64,000 nucleotides of DNA from JAFDYH01 sp049840875 (GTDB lineage: Bacteria; Bacteroidota; Bacteroidia; Chitinophagales; Chitinophagaceae), in the NCBI GenBank assembly GCA_049840875.1, contig JASGJE010000006.1, forward strand, positions 489,920-553,919, given 5' to 3'. Made by a program: the position numbers and the translations under genes. The notes under the pieces are model-generated. The model was not told the DNA's origin and made no database searches. It saw nothing but the letters and a program-made list of their open reading frames with translations. This document shows, piece by piece, positions 23,744 to 33,690 of this stretch (position 1 is the stretch's first letter; the number at the start of each line of letters is the position of its first letter).

Positions 23744-24706
23744 ATGAAAAAAACAGGATTACTGATAGTAGCGTTTACAGCAAGTCTTTTAATTCAAGCT
23801 CAGGATAAAACCGACACAGCATTTAAGATATACACACAATTAATTCCCGGTACTTCATTTAGTTTTAAACTGGTTCCCATTGCTGCCGGTAGTTTCACTA
23901 TGGGCAGCGTCGCCACAGAAAAGGGACGGGATAATGATGAAGGCCCGCAAAAACAAGTAACGGTTGATGCGTTCTGGATGGGAGCATATGAAGTTACTTA
24001 CGAAGAATACAATGCTTTTTTCCAGGATGAATCGTATAAACAAAATGCGGACGCAGATGCGATAACAAGACCAAGCCAACCATATATCGACTTCACTTTA
24101 AACATGGGAAAGGTAGGTGGTTTTCCTGCAAACAGTATGCAGCAATATGGTGCAATAATGTATTGCAGATGGTTATACAAAAAAACGGGAATCTTCTTTC
24201 GCTTGCCGACAGAAGCTGAATGGGAATATGCGTGCCGTGCAGGGTCAGATAAAACCTTTTTCTTCGGCGATAACGAAGCAGATCTTTCTCAATATGCATG
24301 GTATGCAAAAAACAGCGGCAATAAATATCATAAGGTTGGTGAATTGAAACCAAATCCGTGGGGATTGTATGATATTCTGGGCAATGTGGGCGAATGGACA
24401 ATGGATCAGTATGATGAACATTACTTTGATTCATTACAAAACAACCCGACAAATCCAGTTATAAAACCAACAAAACGGTATCCAAGAACAGTAAGAGGAG
24501 GAACATATAAAGATGATGCGAAAGAATTACGGTCCGCAAATCGTCTTATGTCTGATCCGGTATGGAACCGCCGAGACCCACAGATACCGAGAAGCAAGTG
24601 GTGGAATGCAGATGCCCCGTTTATTGGAATGCGAATTATCCGGCCTTATAAACAACCAACACAGGAAGAAGCAGAAACATTTTTTAAATTATACTTAGGT
24701 AAATAA
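23744..24706 (+). CDS. Exported SUMF1/EgtB/PvdO (formylglycine-generating-type) protein
   Basis: 320 residues with a signal peptide (MKKTGLLIVAFTASLLIQAQ) and one FGE-sulfatase domain. Typical blocks are GSFTMGSVATEKGRDNDEGP, FWMGAYEVTYEEYNAF, RLPTEAEWEYACRAG, PNPWGLYDILGNVGEW and RGGTYKDDAKELRSANR. The fold includes sulfatase activators, EgtB and gliding proteins GldJ/GldK; this one lacks the paired active-site cysteines I would expect in a true FGE, so the role is open. The ATG at 23744 is preferred because the extension from 23726 disturbs the signal peptide. It sits 11 bp before a Tat-exported oxidoreductase, so they are probably co-transcribed. Confidence 0.82.
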   Translation: MKKTGLLIVAFTASLLIQAQDKTDTAFKIYTQLIPGTSFSFKLVPIAAGSFTMGSVATEKGRDNDEGPQKQVTVDAFWMGAYEVTYEEYNAFFQDESYKQNADADAITRPSQPYIDFTLNMGKVGGFPANSMQQYGAIMYCRWLYKKTGIFFRLPTEAEWEYACRAGSDKTFFFGDNEADLSQYAWYAKNSGNKYHKVGELKPNPWGLYDILGNVGEWTMDQYDEHYFDSLQNNPTNPVIKPTKRYPRTVRGGTYKDDAKELRSANRLMSDPVWNRRDPQIPRSKWWNADAPFIGMRIIRPYKQPTQEEAETFFKLYLGK

Positions 24707-24717
24707 ATCAAAATAAC

Positions 24718-26040
24718 ATGAACAACGAAACAAAGAATACCCGCCGCGAATTCGTGAAGAATTCAGCGCTTATTGCAGGCGGCGCGATGGCAATGCCATT
24801 ATTATCGAGAGCTAATTATTTTTCCGGTGCGGATGATGCAATTAAGATCGCTATCATCGGATGCGGAGGAAGAGGAACCGGCGCTATTACACAAGCGTTA
24901 AGTACAAAACAAAATGTAAAGCTGGTTGCGATGGCAGATGCTTTTCGCGACAGACTGGATGGCTGCTATAACGAACTAATGAAAGATGAAGGTGATGGCA
25001 CCAGTGTAAAAGCAAGAGTGGATGTGCCGGAAGAAAGAAAATATGTTGGATTTGATGCTTACAAAAAAGCAATGGCACATGCAGATGTTGTTATTCTTAC
25101 AACACCGCCCGGCTTCCGGCCAATTCATTTTGCAGAAGCAGTGAACCAGGGAAAGCAGATTTTTATGGAAAAACCTGTAGCAACAGATCCTGCAGGAATT
25201 CAAAAGGTACTGGAAGCAGCAAAGATTGCAAAAGAAAAAAAATTAAACGTTGTTGTTGGCTTACAACGCCGCTACCAGGCATCGTATCGTGAATTGTTTG
25301 CCAAAAAAGATTTGATTGGAGATATCACATCTGCACAAGCATGGTGGAATAATGATGGAGTTTGGGTTCGTCCGCGTCAATACAATCAAACTGAAATGGA
25401 ATACCAGATGCGCAACTGGTATTATTTTGTATGGTTGTGCGGAGACCATATCACAGAGCAACATATTCACAACCTGGATGTGATCAACTGGTTCAAAGGC
25501 GGGCCTCCTGTAAAAGCGCAAGGTATGGGCGGACGACAAGTGCGAGTCGGAAAAGATTATGGTGAAATATTTGATCATCATTTCGTAGAATTTGAATATG
25601 CTGATGGAACTAAGTTGAATAGTCAGTGCAGGCATATTCCTGGTACTATGAGTAAAGTGGACGAATTATTGATAGGAACAAAAGGAAAAATATTCTGTGA
25701 TGCAGCAACAATCACAGATCTTAAAGGAAAAGTATTGTTCCAGTTTGATAAGAAAAAAGAACCAAATCCATACCAGACGGAGCACGACGAATTATTTGCC
25801 GCTATTGCAAAAGGCGAATATAAATTCTGGGATGCGGAAAGAGGAGCACACAGCACTATGACTTCCATTTTGGGAAGAATGGCAACCTATTCCGGGCAGG
25901 TAATGGACTGGGATAAAGCGATTAATTCAGGAATTGATTTGCATCCTAAAGTATATGACTGGAACGCTTTGCCGCCGGTACTACCAAATGATGAAGGGTA
26001 TTACGCAGTAGCAAAACCAGGTGTTACGAAATATGTATAA
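24718..26040 (+). CDS. Tat-exported Gfo/Idh/MocA family oxidoreductase
   Basis: A 440-residue NAD(P)-dependent sugar-type dehydrogenase. The N-terminus carries a twin-arginine signal (RREFVKNSALIAGG) with the helix MAMPLLSRA, so it is probably folded and exported with its cofactor. The Rossmann site is IAIIGCGGRGTG; EKPVATDP and the later HNLDVINWF are family typical. Such proteins are numerous in Bacteroidota and handle carbohydrates or cyclitols. The substrate cannot be told. It is one transcription unit with the FGE-like gene. Confidence 0.9.
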   Translation: MNNETKNTRREFVKNSALIAGGAMAMPLLSRANYFSGADDAIKIAIIGCGGRGTGAITQALSTKQNVKLVAMADAFRDRLDGCYNELMKDEGDGTSVKARVDVPEERKYVGFDAYKKAMAHADVVILTTPPGFRPIHFAEAVNQGKQIFMEKPVATDPAGIQKVLEAAKIAKEKKLNVVVGLQRRYQASYRELFAKKDLIGDITSAQAWWNNDGVWVRPRQYNQTEMEYQMRNWYYFVWLCGDHITEQHIHNLDVINWFKGGPPVKAQGMGGRQVRVGKDYGEIFDHHFVEFEYADGTKLNSQCRHIPGTMSKVDELLIGTKGKIFCDAATITDLKGKVLFQFDKKKEPNPYQTEHDELFAAIAKGEYKFWDAERGAHSTMTSILGRMATYSGQVMDWDKAINSGIDLHPKVYDWNALPPVLPNDEGYYAVAKPGVTKYV

Positions 26041-26126
26041 TTTATAAAAGATAATTCATGTTATTGAATGGCTGATGTTTCTACGTCAGCCATTTCTTTT
26101 TTTAGAACTAAATTAGAGGTAGCTAC

Positions 26127-26182
26127 GTATGCCATACCTGCTTTTCAGATTCACTAACGCTGTTAATAGAGGTATGGCATAC
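26127..26182. repeat. Intergenic inverted repeat, GTATGCCATACCT family (copy 1)
   Basis: A perfect 13-bp inverted repeat (26127-26139 with 26170-26182) is separated by 30 nt. Related arms occur at 33073-33136 and 38541-38648. It lies between the Gfo/Idh gene and paaG. There is no T-run after the stem. Confidence 0.8.
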
Positions 26183-26201
26183 ATCAAAACCCTAAAGTGC
26201 T

Positions 26202-26975
26202 ATGCCTTCAATTCTTTTTGAAATAAAAGATTCTATCGGAATTATTCAATTGAACCGGCCAGAAAAACTGAATGCATTCAATGGTGAAATGGCTTTGCTG
26301 TTACAGGATAAACTGGATGAATGCAAAACAGAATCAGTTAGAGCCGTATATATAACTGGCGTTGGTAAAGGGTTTAGTGCGGGACAGGATTTAGCCGAAG
26401 TAGCTAAGCCTGGCGGTGTCGATTTTAATACTATTCTTTCTAAATATTACAACCCTATTGTTACAAGAATCAGGAAGCTGGAAAAACCGGTTGTAGCTGC
26501 TGTTAATGGCGTTGCCGCTGGCGCAGGTGCGAATATTGCGTTGTGTTGTGATATAGTTGTTGCAGCACAATCAGCTTTTTTCGTACAGGCGTTTTCAAAA
26601 ATCGGATTAATTCCAGATAGCGGGGGCACTTATGTATTGCCGAGATTGATAGGATGGCAAAAGGCATCAGCATTGATGATGCTTGGCGATAAAGTAACAG
26701 CAACCGATGCTGAACGATTTGGCATGATCTATAAAGTTTTCCCGGACGAATTATTTGCAGAACTTTCTTTTGCTATTGCGGAAACTTTATCGGCTATGCC
26801 AACTAAAGCATTAGCATACACAAAACAAGTATTGAATATCTCATTGATTAATCATTTTGAAGAACAACTGCAGGAAGAAAATATTTTTCAACAACGAGCG
26901 GTCAATACGGATGATTATAAAGAAGGAGTAAGCGCCTTTTTAGAAAAAAGAACTCCAGCATTTAAAGGAAAATAG
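26202..26975 (+). CDS. paaG: Enoyl-CoA hydratase/isomerase, PaaG-type (oxepin-CoA-forming)
   Basis: Crotonase-fold isomerase that turns ring-1,2-epoxyphenylacetyl-CoA into oxepin-CoA. Signature blocks are GFSAGQDLAEV, the oxyanion-hole region VAAVNGVAAGAGANIAL, and KIGLIPDSGGTYVLPRLIG, which carries the aspartate typical of PaaG. At 257 residues it is normal. paaI follows 3 bp later on the same strand. The assignment rests on these motifs plus the nearby paaBCD genes. Another crotonase activity remains possible. Confidence 0.85.
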   Translation: MPSILFEIKDSIGIIQLNRPEKLNAFNGEMALLLQDKLDECKTESVRAVYITGVGKGFSAGQDLAEVAKPGGVDFNTILSKYYNPIVTRIRKLEKPVVAAVNGVAAGAGANIALCCDIVVAAQSAFFVQAFSKIGLIPDSGGTYVLPRLIGWQKASALMMLGDKVTATDAERFGMIYKVFPDELFAELSFAIAETLSAMPTKALAYTKQVLNISLINHFEEQLQEENIFQQRAVNTDDYKEGVSAFLEKRTPAFKGK

Positions 26976-26978
26976 AAA

Positions 26979-27398
26979 ATGGAAAAAGATCTGTTTGCTA
27001 AATCTGTGGTCGGACATATCATGGCAAATGATTTATTCTCTCAATGGCTTGGCATCGAAGTTGTAGAAGTGCAGGCAGGCTACAGCAAAATAAAAATGAC
27101 TGTCCGTAATGAAATGATGAATGGCTTAGGTATTGTGCATGGGGGTATTGCATTTGCTCTCGCTGATAGCGCTTTTGCCTTTGCCTGCAATAGCCGCAAC
27201 AATTTATCAGTGGCGCTGGATACTGCAATTAATTTTATTAAACCTGTGCACCCCGGAGATGTGCTTGTGGCCGAAACGAAAGAGTTGCACAATGGTCGCG
27301 GTACGGGGCTTTACCAGGTTACAATTACCAATCAACATGGTCACGTCGTAGCGCTTTTCAAAGGCACGTGTTTTCGTACCAATAAGAAATTAGTATAG
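26979..27398 (+). CDS. paaI: Hot-dog fold acyl-CoA thioesterase PaaI
   Basis: A 139-residue single-domain hot-dog thioesterase. NGLGIVHGGIAFALADSAFAFACNS contains the family helix and active-site residues. In E. coli PaaI releases CoA from dead-end hydroxyphenylacetyl-CoA and related intermediates that would trap the cofactor. The gene follows paaG by 3 bp and closes this cluster; the next gene is convergent. Confidence 0.92.
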   Translation: MEKDLFAKSVVGHIMANDLFSQWLGIEVVEVQAGYSKIKMTVRNEMMNGLGIVHGGIAFALADSAFAFACNSRNNLSVALDTAINFIKPVHPGDVLVAETKELHNGRGTGLYQVTITNQHGHVVALFKGTCFRTNKKLV

Positions 27399-27415
27399 TT
27401 TTTTGACAACTATTT

Positions 27416-29944
27416 TTAATTCAGTGGAATTTCAATCTTCAGTGAACAACCTCTTTGCGGAGCTGATTCCAATTCAACGACTCCATGATAATATTCAGTA
27501 CGATTGAAAATGTTGTGAAGCCCAAGCCCCTTTTTTACCTTTTGCATGTCGAAGCCTTTGCCGTTATCCCGGATACTTAAAACGATTCTCGCTTTGGTTA
27601 TAAACAGTTGAATTAATACCTCTGTCGCTTCAGCATGTTTAAGAATATTGTTTAATTGCTCCTGTGCTATACGAAGAATTGCCAATTGAATATTTGAATC
27701 AGAAGACGTCCTGCTTTTTGTATAATTTCTTTTTCTGTAAGTAACTTTTAGTTTGCCTGAACTATTAATCTGCTCTACAATGTCGCCGATTGCGGCTTCA
27801 AGCCCGATATCATTTAAAATGCCCGGACTCAAATTGTGACTTAATCTTCTTAACTCTTTAATAGCATCACCGATATATTCACTTCCTTTTTTTACAAATT
27901 CCGACGTCGTCGGCGATGTATCCGTTGCGACTTCCAGCATAAGCTTTGAAGATGATAAGATCTGGTTCACATTATCGTGCAACTCATACGCCAGTTGCCT
28001 TCTTTCTTTTTCCTGTGCATCAATAATTGCTTGTATAATTTCTCTTTTGCGTTTTTGTTCCTCGTTTGCAAGCTCTTGTTGTAGCTTTATTTGTTCGGTA
28101 ATATCCAGCGCAACGCCGCCTAATAATTTTATTCCGCCTTCTTCGCCGAGAGGGAATTTATAAATCTGGTAAATCTGTTTGTCTCCATTCGGACCTACGC
28201 CTTCTTCTATTGTTTCGATGATGGATCCTCTTTCCCAGGCTTTTTTATTGTTTTCTACAAACGCATCACAAACCGCTTTCGGAAAAATTTTATAAATTGA
28301 TTTGCCTATATCTGACTCAGAAAGTTTAAAATTGTTTTTGTACGTTTTATTGAGATAGCGGAATTTATTTTTTTCATCGATAATCCAACCCATTGCGGGA
28401 GTATTTGCCATAAATGCTTTGAACAACATTTGTGACTTATCGAGCTCTTTCTCGGCATTCTTTTGCTCGGTGATATCTCTTACTGCTATGCAGGCACCGA
28501 TTACTTCTTTGTTATCTCCTTTTACCGGTGAATAAGTAATATTAAACCATATCCCCTTTTCGCGGATTGAATAAAAGGACTCATACTCAGATTTTATATT
28601 TCTGAACACCTTATCTACATGCTCTTGCAAAGCATGTTGCTTTTCTTTATCGATGTAACTCAATAGTGATTGATTTTCTTCAAGCTTTCGGCCCGAAATC
28701 CGTTCTATGATTTTTCGCCCGGCTTTATTGATTACGATAACCCTGCAATTTTTATCTACAATAAAAAAACCTTCAGATATGCCTGTAAGCACATGCTTTA
28801 AATTTCTCTCAGCAATTTTAAGTTGTGTTTCGGCTGCTTTTCTTTCAGTAAGGTCAACCGTTGTTGTCAAAAAGCCACTAAGTTCACTTGTGTCATTGTA
28901 GAGCGCTGTCAAAACCACGTTGGCCCAAAACAACTCACCATTCTTTTTTACTCTCCAGCCTTCGTTTACGGCTTTTCCATTTTTCGCTGCTTTATCTAAC
29001 AATTCTTCGGGTAAATTTTTCTCCTTGTCTTCCTTTGTGTAAAAAACACGGAAATTCTGACCGATAATTTCCTCATCGATATATCCGTTTATCTTTTTGG
29101 CGCCATGGTTCCAGTCAATCACAACTCCTTTTTTATTCAAAGAAAATATAGCATAATCTGAAACTTCATCTATCGCGTTTCGGTAATAATCCGTCTTGGA
29201 AAGCTCTGCCATATTTTTTTTATCAGCAGGCCTGCTCATCGCCAAATAACCGGTTATTTTTCCAACACTATCTTTTACGGCTGTCAATGAAAAATTGAGT
29301 TGCAGATCTTTCTGATCAGATGATTGTTTGGATATTAATTTTCCCTTCCAAAACCCGTTTTCATTTAACTCGATGGCAAGATTTTCAAGCGTAACGTCAG
29401 AAGGGAGACTTATGACATCGAAGAACGAATGTCCTTTTATGTCGGAAGATGGCAGGCTGCAGATTTTCTCAGCTGTTTTATTCAGGCTTTTAATTATAAA
29501 ACTTTCGTTTAATGATAAAACAGCTTCTGAAATATTATCCAGCAATACTGCCTGGTATAATAACTGTTGTTCGGATCGTTTACGCTCCGTAATATCAATT
29601 CCGATAATTTGTATTCCTTGTTCTCCTTTAATTGTTTCGCAAGAACTGATTTCCCATTGAAACCAATTTTCCTCGCCTGAAGGCGCCTTAATATTGACTT
29701 CAATTTTTATAACGGTACCGGGCTGGTTAATGCAAGTTTTTCCCGCGAGTAATATTTTACCAGATTCGATAAGATGTATTACTTCGTGAAAAGGTCTACC
29801 GATATAATCATCGGAATGAAGGTGAAATTTTTGCTGGAAAAGCGAGTTCGCTTGGATGATGCGCAAATCCTTATCTGCAAACGAATAAAGGTATTCTCTG
29901 GAACGATCGAAATAATCTGCTATTAACGGAGAAGGGCTTTTCAT
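27416..29944 (-). CDS. Multi-PAS sensor histidine kinase (HisKA_3/NarX-like)
   Basis: 842 residues without predicted membrane segments. Five PAS/PAC repeats fill about residues 10-625, each ending in a ITE/VDLTE-type segment such as IDITERKRSEQQ. A HisKA_3 dimerisation box follows with the phosphoacceptor histidine in RRQLAYELHDNVNQILSS, then an HATPase domain (GLGLHNI, IRDNGKGFD). This class normally signals to NarL/LuxR-type regulators. None lies beside it, so it is an orphan kinase. The tandem PAS domains suggest several cytoplasmic inputs such as redox, oxygen or small ligands. Its stop faces paaI, 17 bp away. Confidence 0.88.
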   Translation of the reverse strand: MKSPSPLIADYFDRSREYLYSFADKDLRIIQANSLFQQKFHLHSDDYIGRPFHEVIHLIESGKILLAGKTCINQPGTVIKIEVNIKAPSGEENWFQWEISSCETIKGEQGIQIIGIDITERKRSEQQLLYQAVLLDNISEAVLSLNESFIIKSLNKTAEKICSLPSSDIKGHSFFDVISLPSDVTLENLAIELNENGFWKGKLISKQSSDQKDLQLNFSLTAVKDSVGKITGYLAMSRPADKKNMAELSKTDYYRNAIDEVSDYAIFSLNKKGVVIDWNHGAKKINGYIDEEIIGQNFRVFYTKEDKEKNLPEELLDKAAKNGKAVNEGWRVKKNGELFWANVVLTALYNDTSELSGFLTTTVDLTERKAAETQLKIAERNLKHVLTGISEGFFIVDKNCRVIVINKAGRKIIERISGRKLEENQSLLSYIDKEKQHALQEHVDKVFRNIKSEYESFYSIREKGIWFNITYSPVKGDNKEVIGACIAVRDITEQKNAEKELDKSQMLFKAFMANTPAMGWIIDEKNKFRYLNKTYKNNFKLSESDIGKSIYKIFPKAVCDAFVENNKKAWERGSIIETIEEGVGPNGDKQIYQIYKFPLGEEGGIKLLGGVALDITEQIKLQQELANEEQKRKREIIQAIIDAQEKERRQLAYELHDNVNQILSSSKLMLEVATDTSPTTSEFVKKGSEYIGDAIKELRRLSHNLSPGILNDIGLEAAIGDIVEQINSSGKLKVTYRKRNYTKSRTSSDSNIQLAILRIAQEQLNNILKHAEATEVLIQLFITKARIVLSIRDNGKGFDMQKVKKGLGLHNIFNRTEYYHGVVELESAPQRGCSLKIEIPLN

Positions 29945-30118
29945 ATCTCTTATTCATACATCAACTGTAAGCAAAAATTGTACACTTGTCTAACGACAAA
30001 TTCTTATCAAAATTGTGAACATAGAATATAAGTCTTTGACATTCAAATCGACAACAATATGTTAGGGGCTTACTCTTATAGAATAACTTATTTTGTGAAT
30101 GACCGCAATGAACAGAAA

Positions 30119-33019
30119 TCAATGCGCAGCCAGCCAGTTATTACCAGAACCAATTTCAGCGACTACCGGTACATCATGCGGAAGCGCCATTGCGGTTTGC
30201 ATACAGTCAATAATCACCGGTTTTATTTCATCAAGCTCTTCTTTTACTGCATCGAAAACCAACTCGTCATGCACCTGCAAAATCATTCTCGATTTGAATT
30301 TGTGTTTGATAAACGCATTATGTGTTTTTACCATTGCCAACTTTATCATATCTGCAGCAGTACCTTGTATCGGAGAGTTAATTGCGTTTCGCTCAGCAAA
30401 GCCACGCACCGTAAAGTTTGCTGAATTAATATCTTTTAACCAACGTTTGCGGCCCATCAATGTCTGCACATATCCATGTTCCCGCCCGAAATTGATCGTA
30501 TCATCCATATAACGGGTAATACCAGCGAATTCTTTTTTATAGTTGTCAATGATTGCTTTCGCTTCAGTTCTTGAAATACCAAGGTTGTCTGCAAGGCCAA
30601 AGGCGCCTTGTCCGTAAATAATACCAAAGTTTACACTCTTAGCTTTATAACGCATTTCTTTTGTTACGTCTTTCTCTTCTACACTATACACTTTTGCCGC
30701 TGTAGCTGTATGGATGTCTTTATTCTGTCTGAAAGCATCACACATATTGGGATCACCACTGATAGCAGCAACTATTCGCAATTCAATCTGCGAATAGTCT
30801 GCGCTAACAAGCACATGGTTTTTATCTCTTGGCACAAATGCTTTTCTTATTTCTTTGCCACGATCTGTGCGGATCGGAATATTCTGCAGATTGGGATTGT
30901 TGCTGGCAAGACGGCCAGTTACTGCGACGGCTTGTCCATATGTTGTATGCACTCGTCCTGTTTTTTTATTTATCATCAGGGGAAGCGCATCAACATATGT
31001 TGATTTCAACTTCGTGTATTCACGGAAGCCGAGAATGTCATCAACAATTTTATTCTGACTTGCTAATTTCAATAATACATCTTCTCCGGTTGCATACTGA
31101 CCGGTTTTTGTTTTCTTGGCTTTCGGATCTAATTTTAATTTTTCAAACAAAACTTCTCCAAGTTGCTTTGGCGAAGCAAGATTGAAACGAACACCGGCTG
31201 CTTTGTAAACAGCCTCTTCACAAACTTTTGCTTCACGTTCCAGTTCCTTTGAATAATCATTCAGAAATTCTTCATCAATTCTTACACCTTCATATTCCAT
31301 TGCCGTCAAAACTTTTACCAATGGATTTTCTACCTCATTAAACAGTCGCTCAACTTCATTTTTTTTAAGCAATGGCTCAAATACATTTTTCAATTGCAGT
31401 GTTATATCTGCGTCTTCTGCTGCATAATCTTTTATTTTTTCCAGTTCCACATCTCTCATATTTCCTTGCGCCTTTCCTTTTTTGCCTATCAATTCATCAA
31501 TATGTACCGGCTCATAACCGAGGTATTTTGCACTCAGAATATCCATACCTCTCTTACCATCCGGTTCTATCACGTAATGCGCCAGCATGGTATCAAAGAG
31601 TTTTCCTTTTATTTCAATGCCATACCATTTCAGCATGAGCATATCGTATTTTATATTCTGTCCGATCCAGGTTTTCTTTTCATCATTAAATAGTGGTATA
31701 AAAAAAGCAAGAATCTCTTTTGTTCTGGTTTGATCAGCAGGACACGGAACATACCAGGCCTGTGAAGGAGTGATCGAAAAACTTAAACCGACCAGTTCGG
31801 CATCATTGGCATCGATGCCGGTGGTTTCTGTATCAAAACATATTTCCGGATGTTTCTTTAATTCCGTTGCGAGTTTTTTAATGGCTGCATCGGTTGTTAC
31901 CGCTTCATAAGTATGTGTTGTATTGTTGATGTTTTTTTCAACACGCATACCGGCCTCTTCTGAATAATCAGTTGTAACAACAGGTTTTTCTTCCTGTTTT
32001 GGTTCAATGATATTGCCGAATAAATCAGTTTCAACAGCTGGAGTAGCTTCTTTTTTTTGCTTGCCGGATGAAGGTGCAGGAGTTACAACTGCATTTCCAA
32101 AAAGATCAGCCTGCACTCCTTCCGGAGCTTTAGTAAATACATTGAATTCGTCGCCGAGCAATCTTTTCCCCAGGGTTTTAAACTCAAGATCTCCGAATAC
32201 TTCTTTTAGTTTTTCATTATTCCACTCTTTTACTTTGAAATCTTCCTCATGAAATGTAACCGGTGCATCAATAATAATCGTCGCGAGTTTTTTTGAAAGC
32301 AATGCATCTTCTTTGCCGGCTCTTACTTTTTCACCAAGTGCGCCTTTTATTTTATCGGCATTCTCCAATACCTTTTCAACGGTTTCATATTCTGCCAGTA
32401 ATTTTGCCGCCGTTTTTTCACCAACACCTTTTATGCCCGGTATATTATCTACCGCATCACCCATTAACCCAAGAATATCGATCACCTGCGACACATCTTT
32501 GATGCCCCACTTTGCACACACTTCTTCTGGTCCAAGTATTTCAACATCGCCACCCTGGTAGCCGGGTTTATAAATCTTTATTTTGTCAGAAACTAATTGA
32601 CCGTAATCTTTATCAGGCGTTACCATGTAAACTTCATAACCGGCTTTGGCTGCTTGTTTGCTTAATGTGCCGATCACATCGTCAGCCTCATAGCCGTCTA
32701 ATTCCATTACCGGAATATTAAACCCTTCGATGATGCGCTTTATATCCTCCAATGAAGCGATAATATCTTCCGGAGCTTCTTGCCTGTTGGCTTTGTAAGC
32801 TTCAAACTCCGTATGCCTTTCTGTAGGAGCTGCCGTGTCAAAACATACGGCCATATGACTTGGTTTCTGGTTGTTCAGCAAATCAACAAGCGCATTCGTA
32901 AAACCAAATTGCGCATTGGTATTCTTGCCTTTTGACGTTAAACGTGGATTGCGGATCAACGCGTAGTATGCACGAAAAATAAGCGCCATTGCATCCAGGA
33001 GAAATAGTTTCTTAGCCAT
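30119..33019 (-). CDS. polA: DNA polymerase I
   Basis: 966 residues. The 5'-3' flap exonuclease is at the N-terminus (LFLLDAMALIFRAY, GYEADDVIGTL, DIPGIKGVGEKTA). A low-complexity linker (about 310-350) follows, with two DLFGN-type segments. The 3'-5' exonuclease seems active (CFDTETTGIDA, ICFDTE-type aspartate/glutamate pair). The polymerase domain has SADYSQIELRIVA, the O-helix RYKAKSVNFGIIYG and QVHDELVFD. It repairs DNA and removes RNA primers. The gene starts at ATG 33019 without a visible -7 box and is followed after 174 bp by the histidine kinase gene. Confidence 0.97.
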   Translation of the reverse strand: MAKKLFLLDAMALIFRAYYALIRNPRLTSKGKNTNAQFGFTNALVDLLNNQKPSHMAVCFDTAAPTERHTEFEAYKANRQEAPEDIIASLEDIKRIIEGFNIPVMELDGYEADDVIGTLSKQAAKAGYEVYMVTPDKDYGQLVSDKIKIYKPGYQGGDVEILGPEEVCAKWGIKDVSQVIDILGLMGDAVDNIPGIKGVGEKTAAKLLAEYETVEKVLENADKIKGALGEKVRAGKEDALLSKKLATIIIDAPVTFHEEDFKVKEWNNEKLKEVFGDLEFKTLGKRLLGDEFNVFTKAPEGVQADLFGNAVVTPAPSSGKQKKEATPAVETDLFGNIIEPKQEEKPVVTTDYSEEAGMRVEKNINNTTHTYEAVTTDAAIKKLATELKKHPEICFDTETTGIDANDAELVGLSFSITPSQAWYVPCPADQTRTKEILAFFIPLFNDEKKTWIGQNIKYDMLMLKWYGIEIKGKLFDTMLAHYVIEPDGKRGMDILSAKYLGYEPVHIDELIGKKGKAQGNMRDVELEKIKDYAAEDADITLQLKNVFEPLLKKNEVERLFNEVENPLVKVLTAMEYEGVRIDEEFLNDYSKELEREAKVCEEAVYKAAGVRFNLASPKQLGEVLFEKLKLDPKAKKTKTGQYATGEDVLLKLASQNKIVDDILGFREYTKLKSTYVDALPLMINKKTGRVHTTYGQAVAVTGRLASNNPNLQNIPIRTDRGKEIRKAFVPRDKNHVLVSADYSQIELRIVAAISGDPNMCDAFRQNKDIHTATAAKVYSVEEKDVTKEMRYKAKSVNFGIIYGQGAFGLADNLGISRTEAKAIIDNYKKEFAGITRYMDDTINFGREHGYVQTLMGRKRWLKDINSANFTVRGFAERNAINSPIQGTAADMIKLAMVKTHNAFIKHKFKSRMILQVHDELVFDAVKEELDEIKPVIIDCMQTAMALPHDVPVVAEIGSGNNWLAAH

Positions 33020-33072
33020 TCTGCTAAGTTAAGCTGCATCTGAACCATCCCCAAAAGTTAGGGATTCATAAT

Positions 33073-33136
33073 ACGTATGCCATACTTTAAAAAACCTTCT
33101 AAATAAAAAGCAGATCTATCTAAGTATGGCATACGT
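33073..33136. repeat. Intergenic inverted repeat, GTATGCCATACCT family (copy 2)
   Basis: A perfect 15-bp inverted repeat (33073-33087 with 33122-33136, arm core GTATGCCATACTT) has a 34-nt spacer. It lies between the 94-residue gene and polA, both on the minus strand. Confidence 0.8.
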
Positions 33137-33158
33137 TCAAAGAGCCATAAAAAAGCAA

Positions 33159-33178
33159 ACCCCGGAAGAATCCGGGGT
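33159..33178 (-). terminator. Intrinsic terminator of the 94-residue gene
   Basis: ACCCCGGA-AGAA-TCCGGGGT forms an 8-bp stem. On the minus strand it is followed by TTTGCTTTTTT. It lies 32 bp past the stop of the upstream gene. Confidence 0.8.
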
Positions 33179-33210
33179 AATTTTAGTATTTAAACGCTGT
33201 TATGAAATAC

Positions 33211-33495
33211 TTAGTTTATAGATAATTTAAGTGCATCATTCTTTTCAGCTTTGGTTTCAGTTTTTACCTGCTGAGCCGAATTTGCAGTTGTTGAATTTTT
33301 CTGATCGATATATTTTTCCGGATTCGCTACGAGAACAGTGCCGTTTGTAATTGCAGCTGTATTGGCAGCAGCCTGAGCAGATGCTGGCGTAAGAGCGATG
33401 TTCGGTTTGTCTTTGTGAATAAAATTGAGATAGAGCGCAAAAAACAGAAGGTTAAACGCAAAAAAGTTAACCACTTTACGGATTCGTCTTTTCAT
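33211..33495 (-). CDS. Small single-pass membrane protein, unknown function
   Basis: 94 residues: a basic start (MKRRIRKVVN), one hydrophobic segment (about 11-25, FFAFNLLFFALYL), then a polar Ala/Thr/Lys-rich tail probably outside the cytoplasm. No known domain is recognised. A strong terminator right after the stop supports it being a real transcription unit. It is not obviously linked to its neighbours, the DPP-IV peptidase and polA. Confidence 0.55.
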   Translation of the reverse strand: MKRRIRKVVNFFAFNLLFFALYLNFIHKDKPNIALTPASAQAAANTAAITNGTVLVANPEKYIDQKNSTTANSAQQVKTETKAEKNDALKLSIN

Positions 33496-33690
33496 AACAT
33501 TGGATTTAAACAGTTTTTAAATGGATATGGAATGATTCGGGTTCGAAAATAGATTGGAATGTATTCAAATGCAAACCCAGCACTTTAAATCTTATAAAAT
33601 CGCGTAGATTAGCTCGATAGCAAATCGTAATTCTACGAATACCATACAATGCTCAATTGCTTTTGCGTCTTTAGTCTTAAATATGTGAAC

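Noticed and set aside
30059..30424. Open frames antisense to the polA 3' end
   Set aside because: They overlap clear polymerase codons on the opposite strand and have no homology or start signals.
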